In this document: positions 50,182 through 58,791 of the stretch, piece by piece | Layout: every line of letters starts with the position of its first letter | How positions within the stretch are numbered: the first letter of the stretch is position 1 | Assembly: GCA_041581135.1 (NCBI GenBank) | Contig: JBFGCM010000001.1 | Location: 39,518 to 103,517, forward strand | From: JBFGCM01 sp041581135 | Lineage (GTDB): Bacteria > Actinomycetota > Acidimicrobiia > Spongiisociales > UBA5794 | Reading direction: 5' to 3' | DNA: 64,000 bases | Translations under genes and position numbers: made by a program | Notes under the pieces: generated by a model | Seen by the model: the letters and a program-made list of their open reading frames with translations, nothing else | What the model was told of the DNA's origin: nothing | Databases searched by the model: none

Positions 50182-51756
50182 TCAGCCGGCGATCATCTCG
50201 GCGGCCTTCTCGGCGATCATGATCGTGGGTGCATTCGTGTTGCCGCGCACCACCGTAGGCATGACGGAGGCGTCGGCCACGCGCAACCGTTCCACCCCGT
50301 GGACTCGCAGCTCGGGACTCACCACAGAATCCGACGGGGACCCCATCCGCGCCGTGCACGAGGGGTGGTAGAGGAGCTCGGTGGCGGCCCGGATCCAGCC
50401 TTCGAGGTCCTCACGGGTCGACACGTCCGGCCCGGGGTGGAGCTCCTCGAGCGCAACCTCGGCGAGGGGGCGGCTGCGGGCGATCTCCCGTGCCATGTCG
50501 ATACCCGCCACCATTGCGTCGACGTCGGCACGAGCCGCCATGAACTGACCGAGGATCTGCGGCTTGACCGCCGGATCCGCAGACCGGAGGCGCAGCGTGC
50601 CGCGGTTCACAGGCGCCACGAGCGTCGGGGCGATGGTGAACCCGCGACCGTCGTACGTGGTGAAGCCGTGGTTCTGGAAGTAGCCGGGAGCGAAATGGAA
50701 CTGCATGTCGGGTGCATCCAGGCCCGTACTGGTGCGCACGAAGCCGCCGCCCTCCGCCACGTTCGAGGTCAGCAACCCGCGGCGTGAGGTGAGCCACCGG
50801 AGGAGCTCCTTCGTCGTCTCGGCGTCGTCGAGGGTCTGCCGTGCCGAGGTCTTCCACGTCAGCACCGTCACCGGATGGTCCATCAGGTGGGACCCCACGT
50901 TCGGATTGTCGACGATGGGCTCGATGTCGAAGCCGCGGAGGTGGTCGGCGGGGCCGACGCCCGACAGCATCAGCAGCTGCGGCGTGTTGATGGCGCCGGC
51001 AGCGACGATCACCTCGCCCTCGGCCTGCACCCGGTGCCGTCGGCCGCGGTGGGTGTACTCGACCCCGGTGGCCCGGCCTCTTGCGATGGTCACGTGCGTC
51101 ACGTGGGCGCCGCTTCGCACTGTGAGGTTGCGGCGGCGCCGCGCCGGGTCGAGGAAGGCGTTGGCCACCGACCAGCGCCGGCCGCGCTGCTGGGTCAGCT
51201 GATAGAGACCGACCCCGTCCTGTGTGGCGGCGTTGAAGTCCGGGTTGTAGGGCAGGCCGGCCTCCTTGCCCGCCTCGACCCATCGTTCCGTCAAGGGATT
51301 GAGGCTGCGAGCGTCCGAGACGCGGAGTGGTCCGCCGGTGCCGTGATAGGTGTCGGCGCCCCGCTCGTTGTCCTCGGACCGCTTGAAGTACGGCAACACG
51401 TCGTCTGCCGACCACCCGGCGGCGCCGTGGGACGCCCAGCCGTCGTAGTCGTGCCGGTGGCCCCGGATGTAGATCATGGCGTTCATCGCCGAGGAGCCGC
51501 CGAGCATCTTGCCGCGGGGGATGTACAGCGACCGTCCGTCGAGATGAGGCTCTGCGTCGGTGGTGTACTCCCAGTCTCGGCTCGTGCGGAACAGCTTGTA
51601 GAACGCGGCCGGAATCCGCACGTTGAGATGTTGCGAAGATCCGCCTGCCTCCAGCAGCAGAACTCGTCGATCGGGGTCGGCGCTGAGGCGGTTGGCCAGG
51701 ACACATCCGGCGGATCCGCCGCCGACGATGACGTAGTCGTGAGCCTCGTCCGCCAC
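50182..51756 (-). CDS. GMC-family FAD-dependent oxidoreductase
   Basis: The 524-aa flavoenzyme (GTG 51754-51756) has the FAD motif YVIVGGGSAGCVLANRLS, GMC signature segments (GKMLGGSSAMNAMIYIRG; GAINTPQLLMLSGVGPA) and a C-terminal active-site region YHPSCTARMG with the conserved His and TNAPTIMIAEKAA. It resembles choline dehydrogenase-type alcohol oxidases and dehydrogenases; substrate unknown. Upstream lies an LLM oxidoreductase (5-bp gap) and downstream the peroxiredoxin, suggesting one operon. Confidence 0.93.
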   Translation of the reverse strand: MADEAHDYVIVGGGSAGCVLANRLSADPDRRVLLLEAGGSSQHLNVRIPAAFYKLFRTSRDWEYTTDAEPHLDGRSLYIPRGKMLGGSSAMNAMIYIRGHRHDYDGWASHGAAGWSADDVLPYFKRSEDNERGADTYHGTGGPLRVSDARSLNPLTERWVEAGKEAGLPYNPDFNAATQDGVGLYQLTQQRGRRWSVANAFLDPARRRRNLTVRSGAHVTHVTIARGRATGVEYTHRGRRHRVQAEGEVIVAAGAINTPQLLMLSGVGPADHLRGFDIEPIVDNPNVGSHLMDHPVTVLTWKTSARQTLDDAETTKELLRWLTSRRGLLTSNVAEGGGFVRTSTGLDAPDMQFHFAPGYFQNHGFTTYDGRGFTIAPTLVAPVNRGTLRLRSADPAVKPQILGQFMAARADVDAMVAGIDMAREIARSRPLAEVALEELHPGPDVSTREDLEGWIRAATELLYHPSCTARMGSPSDSVVSPELRVHGVERLRVADASVMPTVVRGNTNAPTIMIAEKAAEMIAG

Positions 51757-51761
51757 GATGC

Positions 51762-52622
51762 TCAGCCTGCGTCGAGGGCGGTCACCAGGGGCGCCCACTC
51801 GTCCAGGAGGGCGAGCACCGACTCGGGGGCCTCGGAGGGGGCGGCGAGCAGCACGCGAGCGACGCCGGCGGCGGCGTACGCCTCCAGTTTGGCGGCATCC
51901 GGTGGCGCGCCGTAGATGCCGACTTCGATGGTGTCGGGGTCGCGACCCGCCGCCTCGGCTGCGGCGCGCAGCTGGCCCAGCTTCTCGGTGATCGCCGAAC
52001 GTCCCAGGATCGGCATCCAGCCGTCGCAAAACTCGGCGATGGCAGCGAACGTCTTGGGGCCGGCCGAGCCGCCCATGATGATCGGAGGGTGCGGCTTCTG
52101 GAGCGGTTTGGGCCAGGCCCAGCTCGGCTCGAGGGACACGTGGGACCCCTGGAAGGACGCCTCCTCTTGGGTCCACAACGCCTTCATCATGAGGACCTTC
52201 TCCCGGAGGATCGCCCGCCGCTTCGTGTACGCGACGCCGTGGTGGGCCATCTCCTCCTTGTTCCACCCGTAACCGACCCCGAACATCGCCCGCCCTCCGG
52301 ACATGACGTCGAGCGAGGCGATCTGCTTGGCCAACCACAGCGGGTCGTGTTGGGCGACCAGGCTGATGGCGGTGCCCAGCTTGATCCGCTCGGTGACTGC
52401 GGCGGCAGCGGTCAGCGCCACGATCTGGTCGTGCGTTCGCCAGTAGTGCTCCGGCAGGGGTGGGGCATCCTCGCGGCCACCCCATGGCGTGGCGCGGCTG
52501 ACCGGGATGTGGCTGTGCTCGGGGAACCACAGCGACTCGAAGCCGCGTTCTTCGACGGCACGAGCGAGCGCCATCGGCTGGATGGTCGTGTCGGTCGGGA
52601 AGATGACGACGCCGATGTGCAT
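51762..52622 (-). CDS. LLM-class (luciferase-like) F420- or FMN-dependent oxidoreductase
   Basis: The 286-aa TIM-barrel protein begins MHIGVVIFPTDTTIQPMALA and has the class motifs FESLWFPEHSHIPVS, IKLGTAISLV and GRAMFGVGYGWNKEEM. In actinobacteria this subclass commonly uses F420, but cofactor choice is not provable here. It probably oxidises or reduces a small hydroxyl compound in step with the downstream GMC enzyme. Confidence 0.9.
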   Translation of the reverse strand: MHIGVVIFPTDTTIQPMALARAVEERGFESLWFPEHSHIPVSRATPWGGREDAPPLPEHYWRTHDQIVALTAAAAVTERIKLGTAISLVAQHDPLWLAKQIASLDVMSGGRAMFGVGYGWNKEEMAHHGVAYTKRRAILREKVLMMKALWTQEEASFQGSHVSLEPSWAWPKPLQKPHPPIIMGGSAGPKTFAAIAEFCDGWMPILGRSAITEKLGQLRAAAEAAGRDPDTIEVGIYGAPPDAAKLEAYAAAGVARVLLAAPSEAPESVLALLDEWAPLVTALDAG

Positions 52623-52647
52623 CGGGCGAGGCTACCCCGTCGGCTCC

Positions 52648-53436
52648 TCAGACACAGATGCCGCCGTCGGTCACCCCCCGGGCGCACAGCAACGTCTGTT
52701 CCACGGTCTTGAGGACGAAGCCCTCGCCGCTCTCGGATGGGGTGCCGAAGACGTGCAGCCGGATCCCCATGACGGAGTCGTCACCCAGCCCGACCACGTC
52801 GTATGTGACCTCCCCGAGGTCGCCGACGGTCGGCGCCACCGACAGCCGAATCCGGGACGGCGGATCCGTGGACGCCAGGGTCTCGGCGATGAGCAGTCCC
52901 AGCTCGGTCATGGTCTCGGTCTCGGGGGTCTCACCGAGGATGTCGATGAGCTGGCTCGTGGTGTCGTCGGTGCCGCCCAGGTAGGCGAGAAAGGCGGCGC
53001 TCGCCCAACCGGTGACGCCCTGCCACGTCAGCTCGTACCAGATCGACTGCGGAAGCTGACGGGCGTTGCCGGTGGCGACGAGATCATCGGTGAGTGGAGG
53101 CAGTGTCCCCAGTATCTCCTGGTCGGTTCCCGGCGCGGCACGGAAGTTGAGCACATCGTCATGTGCCACGGCGACGACGCCCAACACGTCGCCCGCCGCG
53201 GGGCCGAAGTCGATTGGCTCGCCGGGAAGGTCGGGCGGTGTCGAGGTGGTCGTCACCGGAGCCGTCGTTGGCGGCACCGTGGTCGGCGCCACCGTGGTGG
53301 GAGTCGGCGGCTCAGTGGTCGGCGCCACGGTGGTGGTCGGAGTGCCCGTGCCGTCGGCACCGCATGCGGCGACGATCAGTGCCAGCGCCGTCAAGAGCAG
53401 CAGTACCCGTCGCCGACTGCGTATCGGCTCCCTCAT
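52648..53436 (-). CDS. Lipoprotein with an SH3-like domain
   Basis: The 262-aa protein has a lipobox (ALALIVAACGA), a Thr/Pro-rich linker of about 45 residues (TTTVAPTTEPPTPTT), then a bacterial SH3-like domain (DDVLNFRAAPGTDQEILGTL, YELTWQGVTGWASAAFLAY). A last domain of about 90 residues carries two Cys (LCARG, GICV). It probably binds cell-wall or extracellular ligands. Its upstream gap to the sheath gene is 111 bp and holds no gene. Confidence 0.82.
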   Translation of the reverse strand: MREPIRSRRRVLLLLTALALIVAACGADGTGTPTTTVAPTTEPPTPTTVAPTTVPPTTAPVTTTSTPPDLPGEPIDFGPAAGDVLGVVAVAHDDVLNFRAAPGTDQEILGTLPPLTDDLVATGNARQLPQSIWYELTWQGVTGWASAAFLAYLGGTDDTTSQLIDILGETPETETMTELGLLIAETLASTDPPSRIRLSVAPTVGDLGEVTYDVVGLGDDSVMGIRLHVFGTPSESGEGFVLKTVEQTLLCARGVTDGGICV

Positions 53437-53547
53437 CGAAACCCCTCCTGGACGTGGCTCCGTTGGGCCAAAGGCCGATGCTCTGCACGCGCCCTCGCGG
53501 CCTACGCCGAAGGCTACCGCCCGATCCGAACAACGCGAGGTGTTTGC

Positions 53548-55053
53548 TCAGAAGGGTCGCTGGTCGACCCGGCGGTGGCGCCGGCGCTCGCCGCGCCGGC
53601 CTCGGCGCCGTCCGCTGGTGGCGAACACGATGGGTCCCGGGTAGGCATCGACCCGCGCCACGAGCGTGGAGCGTTCGTCGTCGGTGAGCCGGGTCGTCGG
53701 GCGGGTCCCCAACAGGGCATCGGCCTCTTCGAGCAGGATCACCGTCCCTGCCCGGTCGGCGAGGTCGAGCAACTCGGCCAGGTTCTTCTCCGTCTCTCCG
53801 ATGTACTTGCTGGTGATGGCCGTCAGATTGATCCGGTGGACGGTCGCTCCGGTGGCGAGTGCCAGCTCTTCGGCCTTGGCCGCCGCCAGCTCGGCGGGCA
53901 GCGTGAGCCGTTGCTTGTGGAACACCACCGGTGGCTTCGGCTCGCTGACGCCCGCAGCCCGAATCACGCGCAGCACCACGAACTCCGCCGGCTTCAATGG
54001 AGCGAAGCCGACGATGATGACCATACGTCCGGCGTCGATGTCGGCCGGCGTCGTTGTCGACTGGTCACAGCGAACGAAGAACGCCTCCTTGGGCGTGGTG
54101 CCGACGAATGCGCCGCGGTGCCAATGGTCCATGAGGAACGCTTCCACGGCCACACGAACTCGGCTCCACAGCTCTTCGTCGTTGGCCTCGAACGCCGCCC
54201 ATTGGGTACCCGATTCGACGCTCCGCTCGAGGTACATGGCGGTCCGGCGCACCGAGACATACTGCACGGCCGGCTCCGTGGACGACGGTGATGCCAGCGT
54301 ACGGGCCCCCCAGGCCACGTGGCCGAGGTGGTCGAAGTGCCGGAGTCCGTTGATGCCCTCGATGGTGAGCGCGCTGTTCTCGTCGTCTGTGAGGCGGTGA
54401 TCGAGGCCGACCACCCCACGGAGCACGGCATCGACGCCGGCCGGCGCCTTCCACACTCCGGTGTCGGCGTCGACGCGGGCGTACACACCCGCCATGGTGC
54501 CGCTTGCCGCCCGCGTGGTGGACGTATCGCCGCCGAGCTCGTCCGGGATGATCGGGCGGGGCACATACAGCGCGGCGTGCTCGCTACGCAGTGCGCCGTG
54601 GGCAGACAGCCACGCATCGATTGCCTGCACCGTGTCTCGGGTTGCATCCACTTGGGGTGGGTCCACGATGAGGAACGCGCGGTTGGAGGCGCAGAGGGCC
54701 TGCGCCGCCATGATCACGCCGGCGGCGGGGGCGTCGTGCAACGCCGCGGTGTCGGGGACACACAAGATTCCGAAGTCGTGACCGCCCAGGGCGTCGAGAG
54801 CGGCAACCAGGTCGAGTCCGCCGTCGGCGTCGGCCCGCACGATCATCGCGATGGCCCCGCCGTTGGTGAAGAACTGGCGAACCGCGTACGCCAGCTCGTG
54901 GTCGGCGGCCGGCCCGAACGCCGCCTCGAACTCGGTGAACGAGGTGACGCGCGTGGGCACGCCGATCGGACCCGTTTCGGCCCAGCCGACGAAGGCGGCG
55001 ATCGCGCTGTCAGTGGCGGTGATCGCTGGAGGCGGTGACGCGATGTCGGGCAT
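53548..55053 (-). CDS. Phage-tail-sheath-like protein fused to an AAA+ half-domain without P-loop
   Basis: Residues 1-368 of the 501-aa product match contractile tail sheath proteins: AIAAFVGWAETGPIGVPTRV at the start, AYAVRQFFTNGG, and the C-terminal CDQSTTTPADIDAGRMVIIV ... PAEFVVLRVI. Residues 369-481 match the AAA+ ATPase of contractile injection systems: KYIGETEKNLAELLDLADRA, Walker-B-like VILLEEADALLG, sensor-1-like IVFATS. The P-loop that should precede is replaced by FHKQRLTLPAEL, Walker B Asp-Glu is Glu-Glu and the lid is missing, ending in an Arg-rich tail. No other tail or injection genes lie in the window. ATG 55051-55053 overlaps the ABM stop. Confidence 0.87.
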   Translation of the reverse strand: MPDIASPPPAITATDSAIAAFVGWAETGPIGVPTRVTSFTEFEAAFGPAADHELAYAVRQFFTNGGAIAMIVRADADGGLDLVAALDALGGHDFGILCVPDTAALHDAPAAGVIMAAQALCASNRAFLIVDPPQVDATRDTVQAIDAWLSAHGALRSEHAALYVPRPIIPDELGGDTSTTRAASGTMAGVYARVDADTGVWKAPAGVDAVLRGVVGLDHRLTDDENSALTIEGINGLRHFDHLGHVAWGARTLASPSSTEPAVQYVSVRRTAMYLERSVESGTQWAAFEANDEELWSRVRVAVEAFLMDHWHRGAFVGTTPKEAFFVRCDQSTTTPADIDAGRMVIIVGFAPLKPAEFVVLRVIRAAGVSEPKPPVVFHKQRLTLPAELAAAKAEELALATGATVHRINLTAITSKYIGETEKNLAELLDLADRAGTVILLEEADALLGTRPTTRLTDDERSTLVARVDAYPGPIVFATSGRRRGRRGERRRHRRVDQRPF

Positions 55054-55355
55054 CAGTCGAAGACGGCCACCACGTCGAGATTCTCGTATTTGGGCTCGCC
55101 GTCGATGAGTGCCATCAGCTTCTGCGCCCATTCTTGGGTCTGGGGTCGATCGTTGTTCTTCTGAGCGTCCTCCCACGTCGTGAAGTCGGCCTGGACCACA
55201 TACCTGCCGGGCTTGTCACGGAATGCCAGGACGCGGCCCCCCTGATAGCCGGGAGCGTCGGAGGCGTCATTGCGGGTCCAGTCTCGGAGCAGCTCGACGA
55301 GTGCTTCCGGGTCGCTGCAGTTGACGATGACGTGCTGGGTGAACATCGTTCCCAT
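55053..55355 (-). CDS. Antibiotic biosynthesis monooxygenase (ABM) domain protein
   Basis: The 100-aa dimeric ferredoxin-like protein has VIVNCSDPEALVELLRDW, FRDKPGRYVVQADFTTWEDA and DGEPKYENLDVVAVFD. ABM proteins include small quinone or haem-degrading oxygenases and proteins without known activity. ATG 55353-55355 follows GAAAGGG. Its stop overlaps the sheath start by one base, so the two are translated from one message. Confidence 0.85.
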   Translation of the reverse strand: MGTMFTQHVIVNCSDPEALVELLRDWTRNDASDAPGYQGGRVLAFRDKPGRYVVQADFTTWEDAQKNNDRPQTQEWAQKLMALIDGEPKYENLDVVAVFD

Positions 55356-55462
55356 GGGATGTGCCCTTTCGCGAGCTTCCTGGTTGAACGCTACGCGATG
55401 ACCACACTTGGCGGCAGGGGTTGTCTAGGGTCTGTCTGGCAAACCACGGTGAAAGAGGGCCC

Positions 55463-56401
55463 GTGACCGACCTCGCAGCTGATGTCACGCCAACCCGCAC
55501 GGCACCACCGCTGAAGCCAAAACGGACATGGCGGGGGTCGGGCAAGGCGTACCTGTACCTGCTGCCCACGTTCTTGGTGCTGTTCGTGTTCGTGTACTTC
55601 CCGATCTACGACTCGGCCCGCCTCAGCCTCAATCGGGTCGCTCCGTTCGGTGGTGTCGAGCGTTTCGTCGGATTCGAGAACTACACCACCTTGCTCGGCA
55701 GCGCTGAGTTCTGGAACACCGTCCGGGTGTCGCTGTTCTTCATGATCGGCACCGTGCCCGTCGGCATCGGACTGGCCGTGGCCGTTGCCCTGCTGCTGGC
55801 GTATCCGCTGCAGCGAATGAACTGGCTCTATCGCATGCTCATCTTCGTGCCGGTCGTCATCTCGGGCGCTGTGGCGGGGACGATCTTCCGGCTGCTGTAC
55901 AACCCCGTCGTCGGCTTCTTCAACCACTGGCTGGGTTTGATAGGAGTCGATGGACCCAACTGGCTCACGAGTCGCACCTGGGCGCTGTTTGCCGTGACCG
56001 TGACGGTGATGTGGCGACAGCTCGGCTTCAACGTGATCATCGCCCTGGCTGGGCTGCAGAACATCGACGAGCAGTACTACGAGGCGGCCAAGGTCGACGG
56101 TGCCGGGCCCTTCCGGCGCATCCGCCACATCACGCTTCCTCTGCTGTCCCCCACGTTGTTCTTCCTCGTCATCGTCAATGTGATCATCAGCTTGCAGGCC
56201 TTCGCCGAGATCAACATCCTCACCGATGGAGGTCCCGGCCAAGCCACCACCAACCTCGTCTACTCGGTGTTCGTAGACGCCTTCGTCGGCACGTCCATGC
56301 GAGGGTTCGCCTCGGCTCAGGCGTTCATGCTGGCGATCATGATCATCGCCGTCTCGTTCATTCAGTTCCGGGGTCTCGGCAAGAAGGTGCACTACCAGTG
56401 A
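55463..56401 (+). CDS. ABC importer permease 1 (MalF/UgpA type)
   Basis: The 312-aa permease (GTG 55463, GAAAGAGGG upstream) has a Pro/Arg N-tail, six transmembrane segments (the first YLYLLPTFLVLFVFVYFPIY) and the EAA loop YYEAAKVDGAGPFRRIRHIT that contacts the ATPase. With the next permease and the binding protein it forms a carbohydrate-uptake-1 transporter. The order permease-permease-binding protein-glycerophosphodiesterase suggests glycerol 3-phosphate or its diesters. Confidence 0.93.
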   Translation: MTDLAADVTPTRTAPPLKPKRTWRGSGKAYLYLLPTFLVLFVFVYFPIYDSARLSLNRVAPFGGVERFVGFENYTTLLGSAEFWNTVRVSLFFMIGTVPVGIGLAVAVALLLAYPLQRMNWLYRMLIFVPVVISGAVAGTIFRLLYNPVVGFFNHWLGLIGVDGPNWLTSRTWALFAVTVTVMWRQLGFNVIIALAGLQNIDEQYYEAAKVDGAGPFRRIRHITLPLLSPTLFFLVIVNVIISLQAFAEINILTDGGPGQATTNLVYSVFVDAFVGTSMRGFASAQAFMLAIMIIAVSFIQFRGLGKKVHYQ

Positions 56402-57291
56402 CCACCGTCGACACCGCCGCCGAAGTCGCCACGACCCGCGTCGAGCCGCAGACCGAGCGGGAGCGTTTCAAGTGGGGCAACGCCCCCATCCACGTGGCGT
56501 TGATGGTGATCGGGATCATCGTCGCCATGCCCATCATCATCGCCTTCTTCATGAGCTTCACTCCGCTCAGCGAGATCGTGGGCCGCGCCGATCCGCGCAT
56601 CATTCCGGCGAGCTGGACGCTCGAGAACTACGGAACGGCGTGGACCGCCACTCCATTCGGGCGCTTCATGATCAACAGCTTCGTCCAGACCGGTGTCATC
56701 ACGATTGGCCAGGTGGTGTTCAGCATCCTCGCCGGTTACGCGTTCGCGATGTTCGAGTTCAAAGGGAAGAACGCCCTCTTCGCCCTCGTGATCGGCAGCC
56801 TGATCGTCCCGTTCGAGCTGACGTTCATCCCCAACTTCCTGCTGATCTCCGATCTGGGTTGGGCCAACACGTATCAGGGCCTCACCATCCCGTTCCTGGC
56901 CAGCGCATTCGGCGTGTTCATGATGCGTCAGTTCTTCCTCAGCCTGCCGCGCGACTTGTACGAGGCCGCAAAGATCGACGGGGCGAGCGACTGGTTCTAC
57001 CTGTGGCGGGTCGTGGTGCCGTTGTCGAAAGGCGCCATCGCCGCCTTCACGATCTTCGCCTTCTTGAGCGCCTGGAACCAGTACCTCTGGCCGCTGGTGA
57101 TCACCAACGAAGAGACCATGCGCACCGCCCAGATCGGCATCCGGTTCTTCCTCAGCAACCAGGAACGCAACACCGACTGGGGGGCGATCATGGCGGCCAC
57201 CGTGATCGTGATGATCCCGACGCTGGTCGTGTTCCTCGTGGCGCAGAAGCAGCTCGTGAAGGGCATATCGATGAGTGGTTTGAAGGGTTAG
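56398..57291 (+). CDS. ABC importer permease 2 (MalG/UgpE type)
   Basis: The 297-aa permease starts at GTG 56398, overlapping UgpA-like by 4 bp. It shows six helices, the EAA loop LYEAAKIDGASDWFYLWRVV and the C-terminal ISMSGLKG typical of the MalG/UgpE group. It pairs with the upstream permease. Confidence 0.93.
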   Translation: MTTVDTAAEVATTRVEPQTERERFKWGNAPIHVALMVIGIIVAMPIIIAFFMSFTPLSEIVGRADPRIIPASWTLENYGTAWTATPFGRFMINSFVQTGVITIGQVVFSILAGYAFAMFEFKGKNALFALVIGSLIVPFELTFIPNFLLISDLGWANTYQGLTIPFLASAFGVFMMRQFFLSLPRDLYEAAKIDGASDWFYLWRVVVPLSKGAIAAFTIFAFLSAWNQYLWPLVITNEETMRTAQIGIRFFLSNQERNTDWGAIMAATVIVMIPTLVVFLVAQKQLVKGISMSGLKG

Positions 57292-57331
57292 GCGTGGGTG
57301 TTCACGCCGTAACACAATGGAGGGAACTCAA

Positions 57332-58732
57332 ATGAGACGAATGATCCGGCTGTTGGCTGTCCTGGCAGCCTTCGCCTTGATAGTGGCGGCGTGCGGAGGC
57401 GACTCCGACGACGGTGCCGCCGACGAGACCACGACGACCGCCGCCGACGGGGCCACCACCACGGAGGCGCCCCCGCCCGACGAGATGATCACCATCGAGT
57501 TCTGGCACGCCATGGCCGACGACCTCGGCGCTGTGGTGCAGGAGCTGGTCGACCGGTACAACGCCAGCCAGGACGCGGTGCAGGTGAACGCCACGTTCCA
57601 GGGAAGCTACGACGACACCTACAACGCGCTCCTGGCATCGTTCGATGCCGGCGGTTCGCCCAACATCGTCCAGAACTTCGATCTGGCAGCCCAGACCATG
57701 TTCGACACCGGCAAGCTGGTCCCGGCCCACGAGCTGATGGCCGCCGGTGATGCCGACCAATTCTTGGCGGCGCCACGGGACTACTACTCGGACGAGACCG
57801 GCATGGTGGCATTGGCGTTCAACAGCTCCACGCCCATCGTGTACTACAACGCGGAGATCTTCGAGGCCGCCGGTCTCGATACGCCGGCACCGGACTGGAA
57901 CTTCAGCGACTTCCTCGCCACCTGTGAGGCCATCCAGGCATCCGGCGTGGAGTTCTGCGTGACGTTCGGAACCGTGGGCTGGTACTTCGAGCAGATCCTC
58001 GCCAACAGCGGCGGGCTCTACTTCAACAACGACAACGGCCGCACCGGCCGAGCCACCGAAGTCGAGTTCAACAAGGGTCAAGGTGTCGAGGTCTTCGACT
58101 TCCTCACCGGTCTCATCGACGACGGGCATGCTCCGAACCTGGGCAACACGTGGACGGACACCGACCAGGTGTTCTTCGCCCGCCAGGCCGGCATGATCTT
58201 CGACTCGACGTCCGGCGCCCGCGGGTTCCAGGACACCGCCGAGTTCGAGGTGAAGACGGCGTACATCCCACACAGCGACTCCAGCGAGCGCAACGGTGTG
58301 GTGATCGGTGGCGCCGCCCTCTGGCTGATCGACTCGGGTGACGACGCCACGAACGCTGCGGCGTGGGACTTCATGCGGTACATGACCCTGGCCGATCAGC
58401 AGATCACGTGGCACACCGGCACGGGCTACTTCCCGGTGCTGGGGACGCTGCAGTCGGACCCGCCGGCCGAACTGGCCAGCTTCTGGGACGAGAACCCGAA
58501 CTTCCTCACCGCCATCGAGCAGCTGGCGACCACCAAGACGACGCTCGACGACGGGTCGCCGAACTACGCCGTGCTCGGCGGCAGGGCCGGACCGTTCCCG
58601 GAGATCCGGCGCATCATCGTGGAGGCGTACAGCGGCGTTCTGGACGAGGGTAAGACCGCCCAGGAAGCGCTCGACGACGCCGCGGTGCGTGCCAACGACG
58701 CGCTGGAGGCGTACAACGCGTTCTTCGAGTAG
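57332..58732 (+). CDS. ABC importer substrate-binding lipoprotein (UgpB-like)
   Basis: The 466-aa protein has a lipobox (FALIVAACGG), a Thr-rich linker, and a two-lobed binding domain starting ITIEFWHAMADDLGAVVQELV. The FWHAM start and RNGVVIGGAALWL segment fit the UgpB group, which binds glycerol 3-phosphate. ATG 57332 has GGAGGGA six bases upstream; the 40-bp gap after the second permease is ordinary. A 13-bp hairpin follows its stop. Confidence 0.92.
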   Translation: MRRMIRLLAVLAAFALIVAACGGDSDDGAADETTTTAADGATTTEAPPPDEMITIEFWHAMADDLGAVVQELVDRYNASQDAVQVNATFQGSYDDTYNALLASFDAGGSPNIVQNFDLAAQTMFDTGKLVPAHELMAAGDADQFLAAPRDYYSDETGMVALAFNSSTPIVYYNAEIFEAAGLDTPAPDWNFSDFLATCEAIQASGVEFCVTFGTVGWYFEQILANSGGLYFNNDNGRTGRATEVEFNKGQGVEVFDFLTGLIDDGHAPNLGNTWTDTDQVFFARQAGMIFDSTSGARGFQDTAEFEVKTAYIPHSDSSERNGVVIGGAALWLIDSGDDATNAAAWDFMRYMTLADQQITWHTGTGYFPVLGTLQSDPPAELASFWDENPNFLTAIEQLATTKTTLDDGSPNYAVLGGRAGPFPEIRRIIVEAYSGVLDEGKTAQEALDDAAVRANDALEAYNAFFE

Positions 58733-58758
58733 ACGACGCGAGGCATTGACGGAGGCAA

Positions 58759-58791
58759 GTGTGGCCGGCGACCTCGAGTCGCCGGCCACAC
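58759..58791 (+). terminator. Perfect 13-bp hairpin after the substrate-binding gene
   Basis: GTGTGGCCGGCGA pairs with TCGCCGGCCACAC around loop CCTCGAG. It lies 26 bp past the ugpB-like stop and over the first annotated start of the glycerophosphodiesterase gene (GTG 58761). It may terminate or stabilise the binding-protein message, lowering expression of the downstream gene. Confidence 0.75.

Noticed and set aside
50063..50359. Separate short minus-strand frame over the peroxiredoxin start
   Set aside because: Its N-terminal part is out-of-frame antisense of the GMC region and only its end matches the family; it ends at the TGA interpreted as Sec.
50182..52530. One long GMC protein including upstream frame to 52530
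   Set aside because: The N-terminal 258 residues are shadow of the LLM gene; the FAD motif begins just after GTG 51756.
53548..55053. Prophage or complete contractile injection system
   Set aside because: Only the sheath is present; neighbours are ABM, lipoprotein and oxidoreductase genes, with no integrase, capsid, tube or baseplate.
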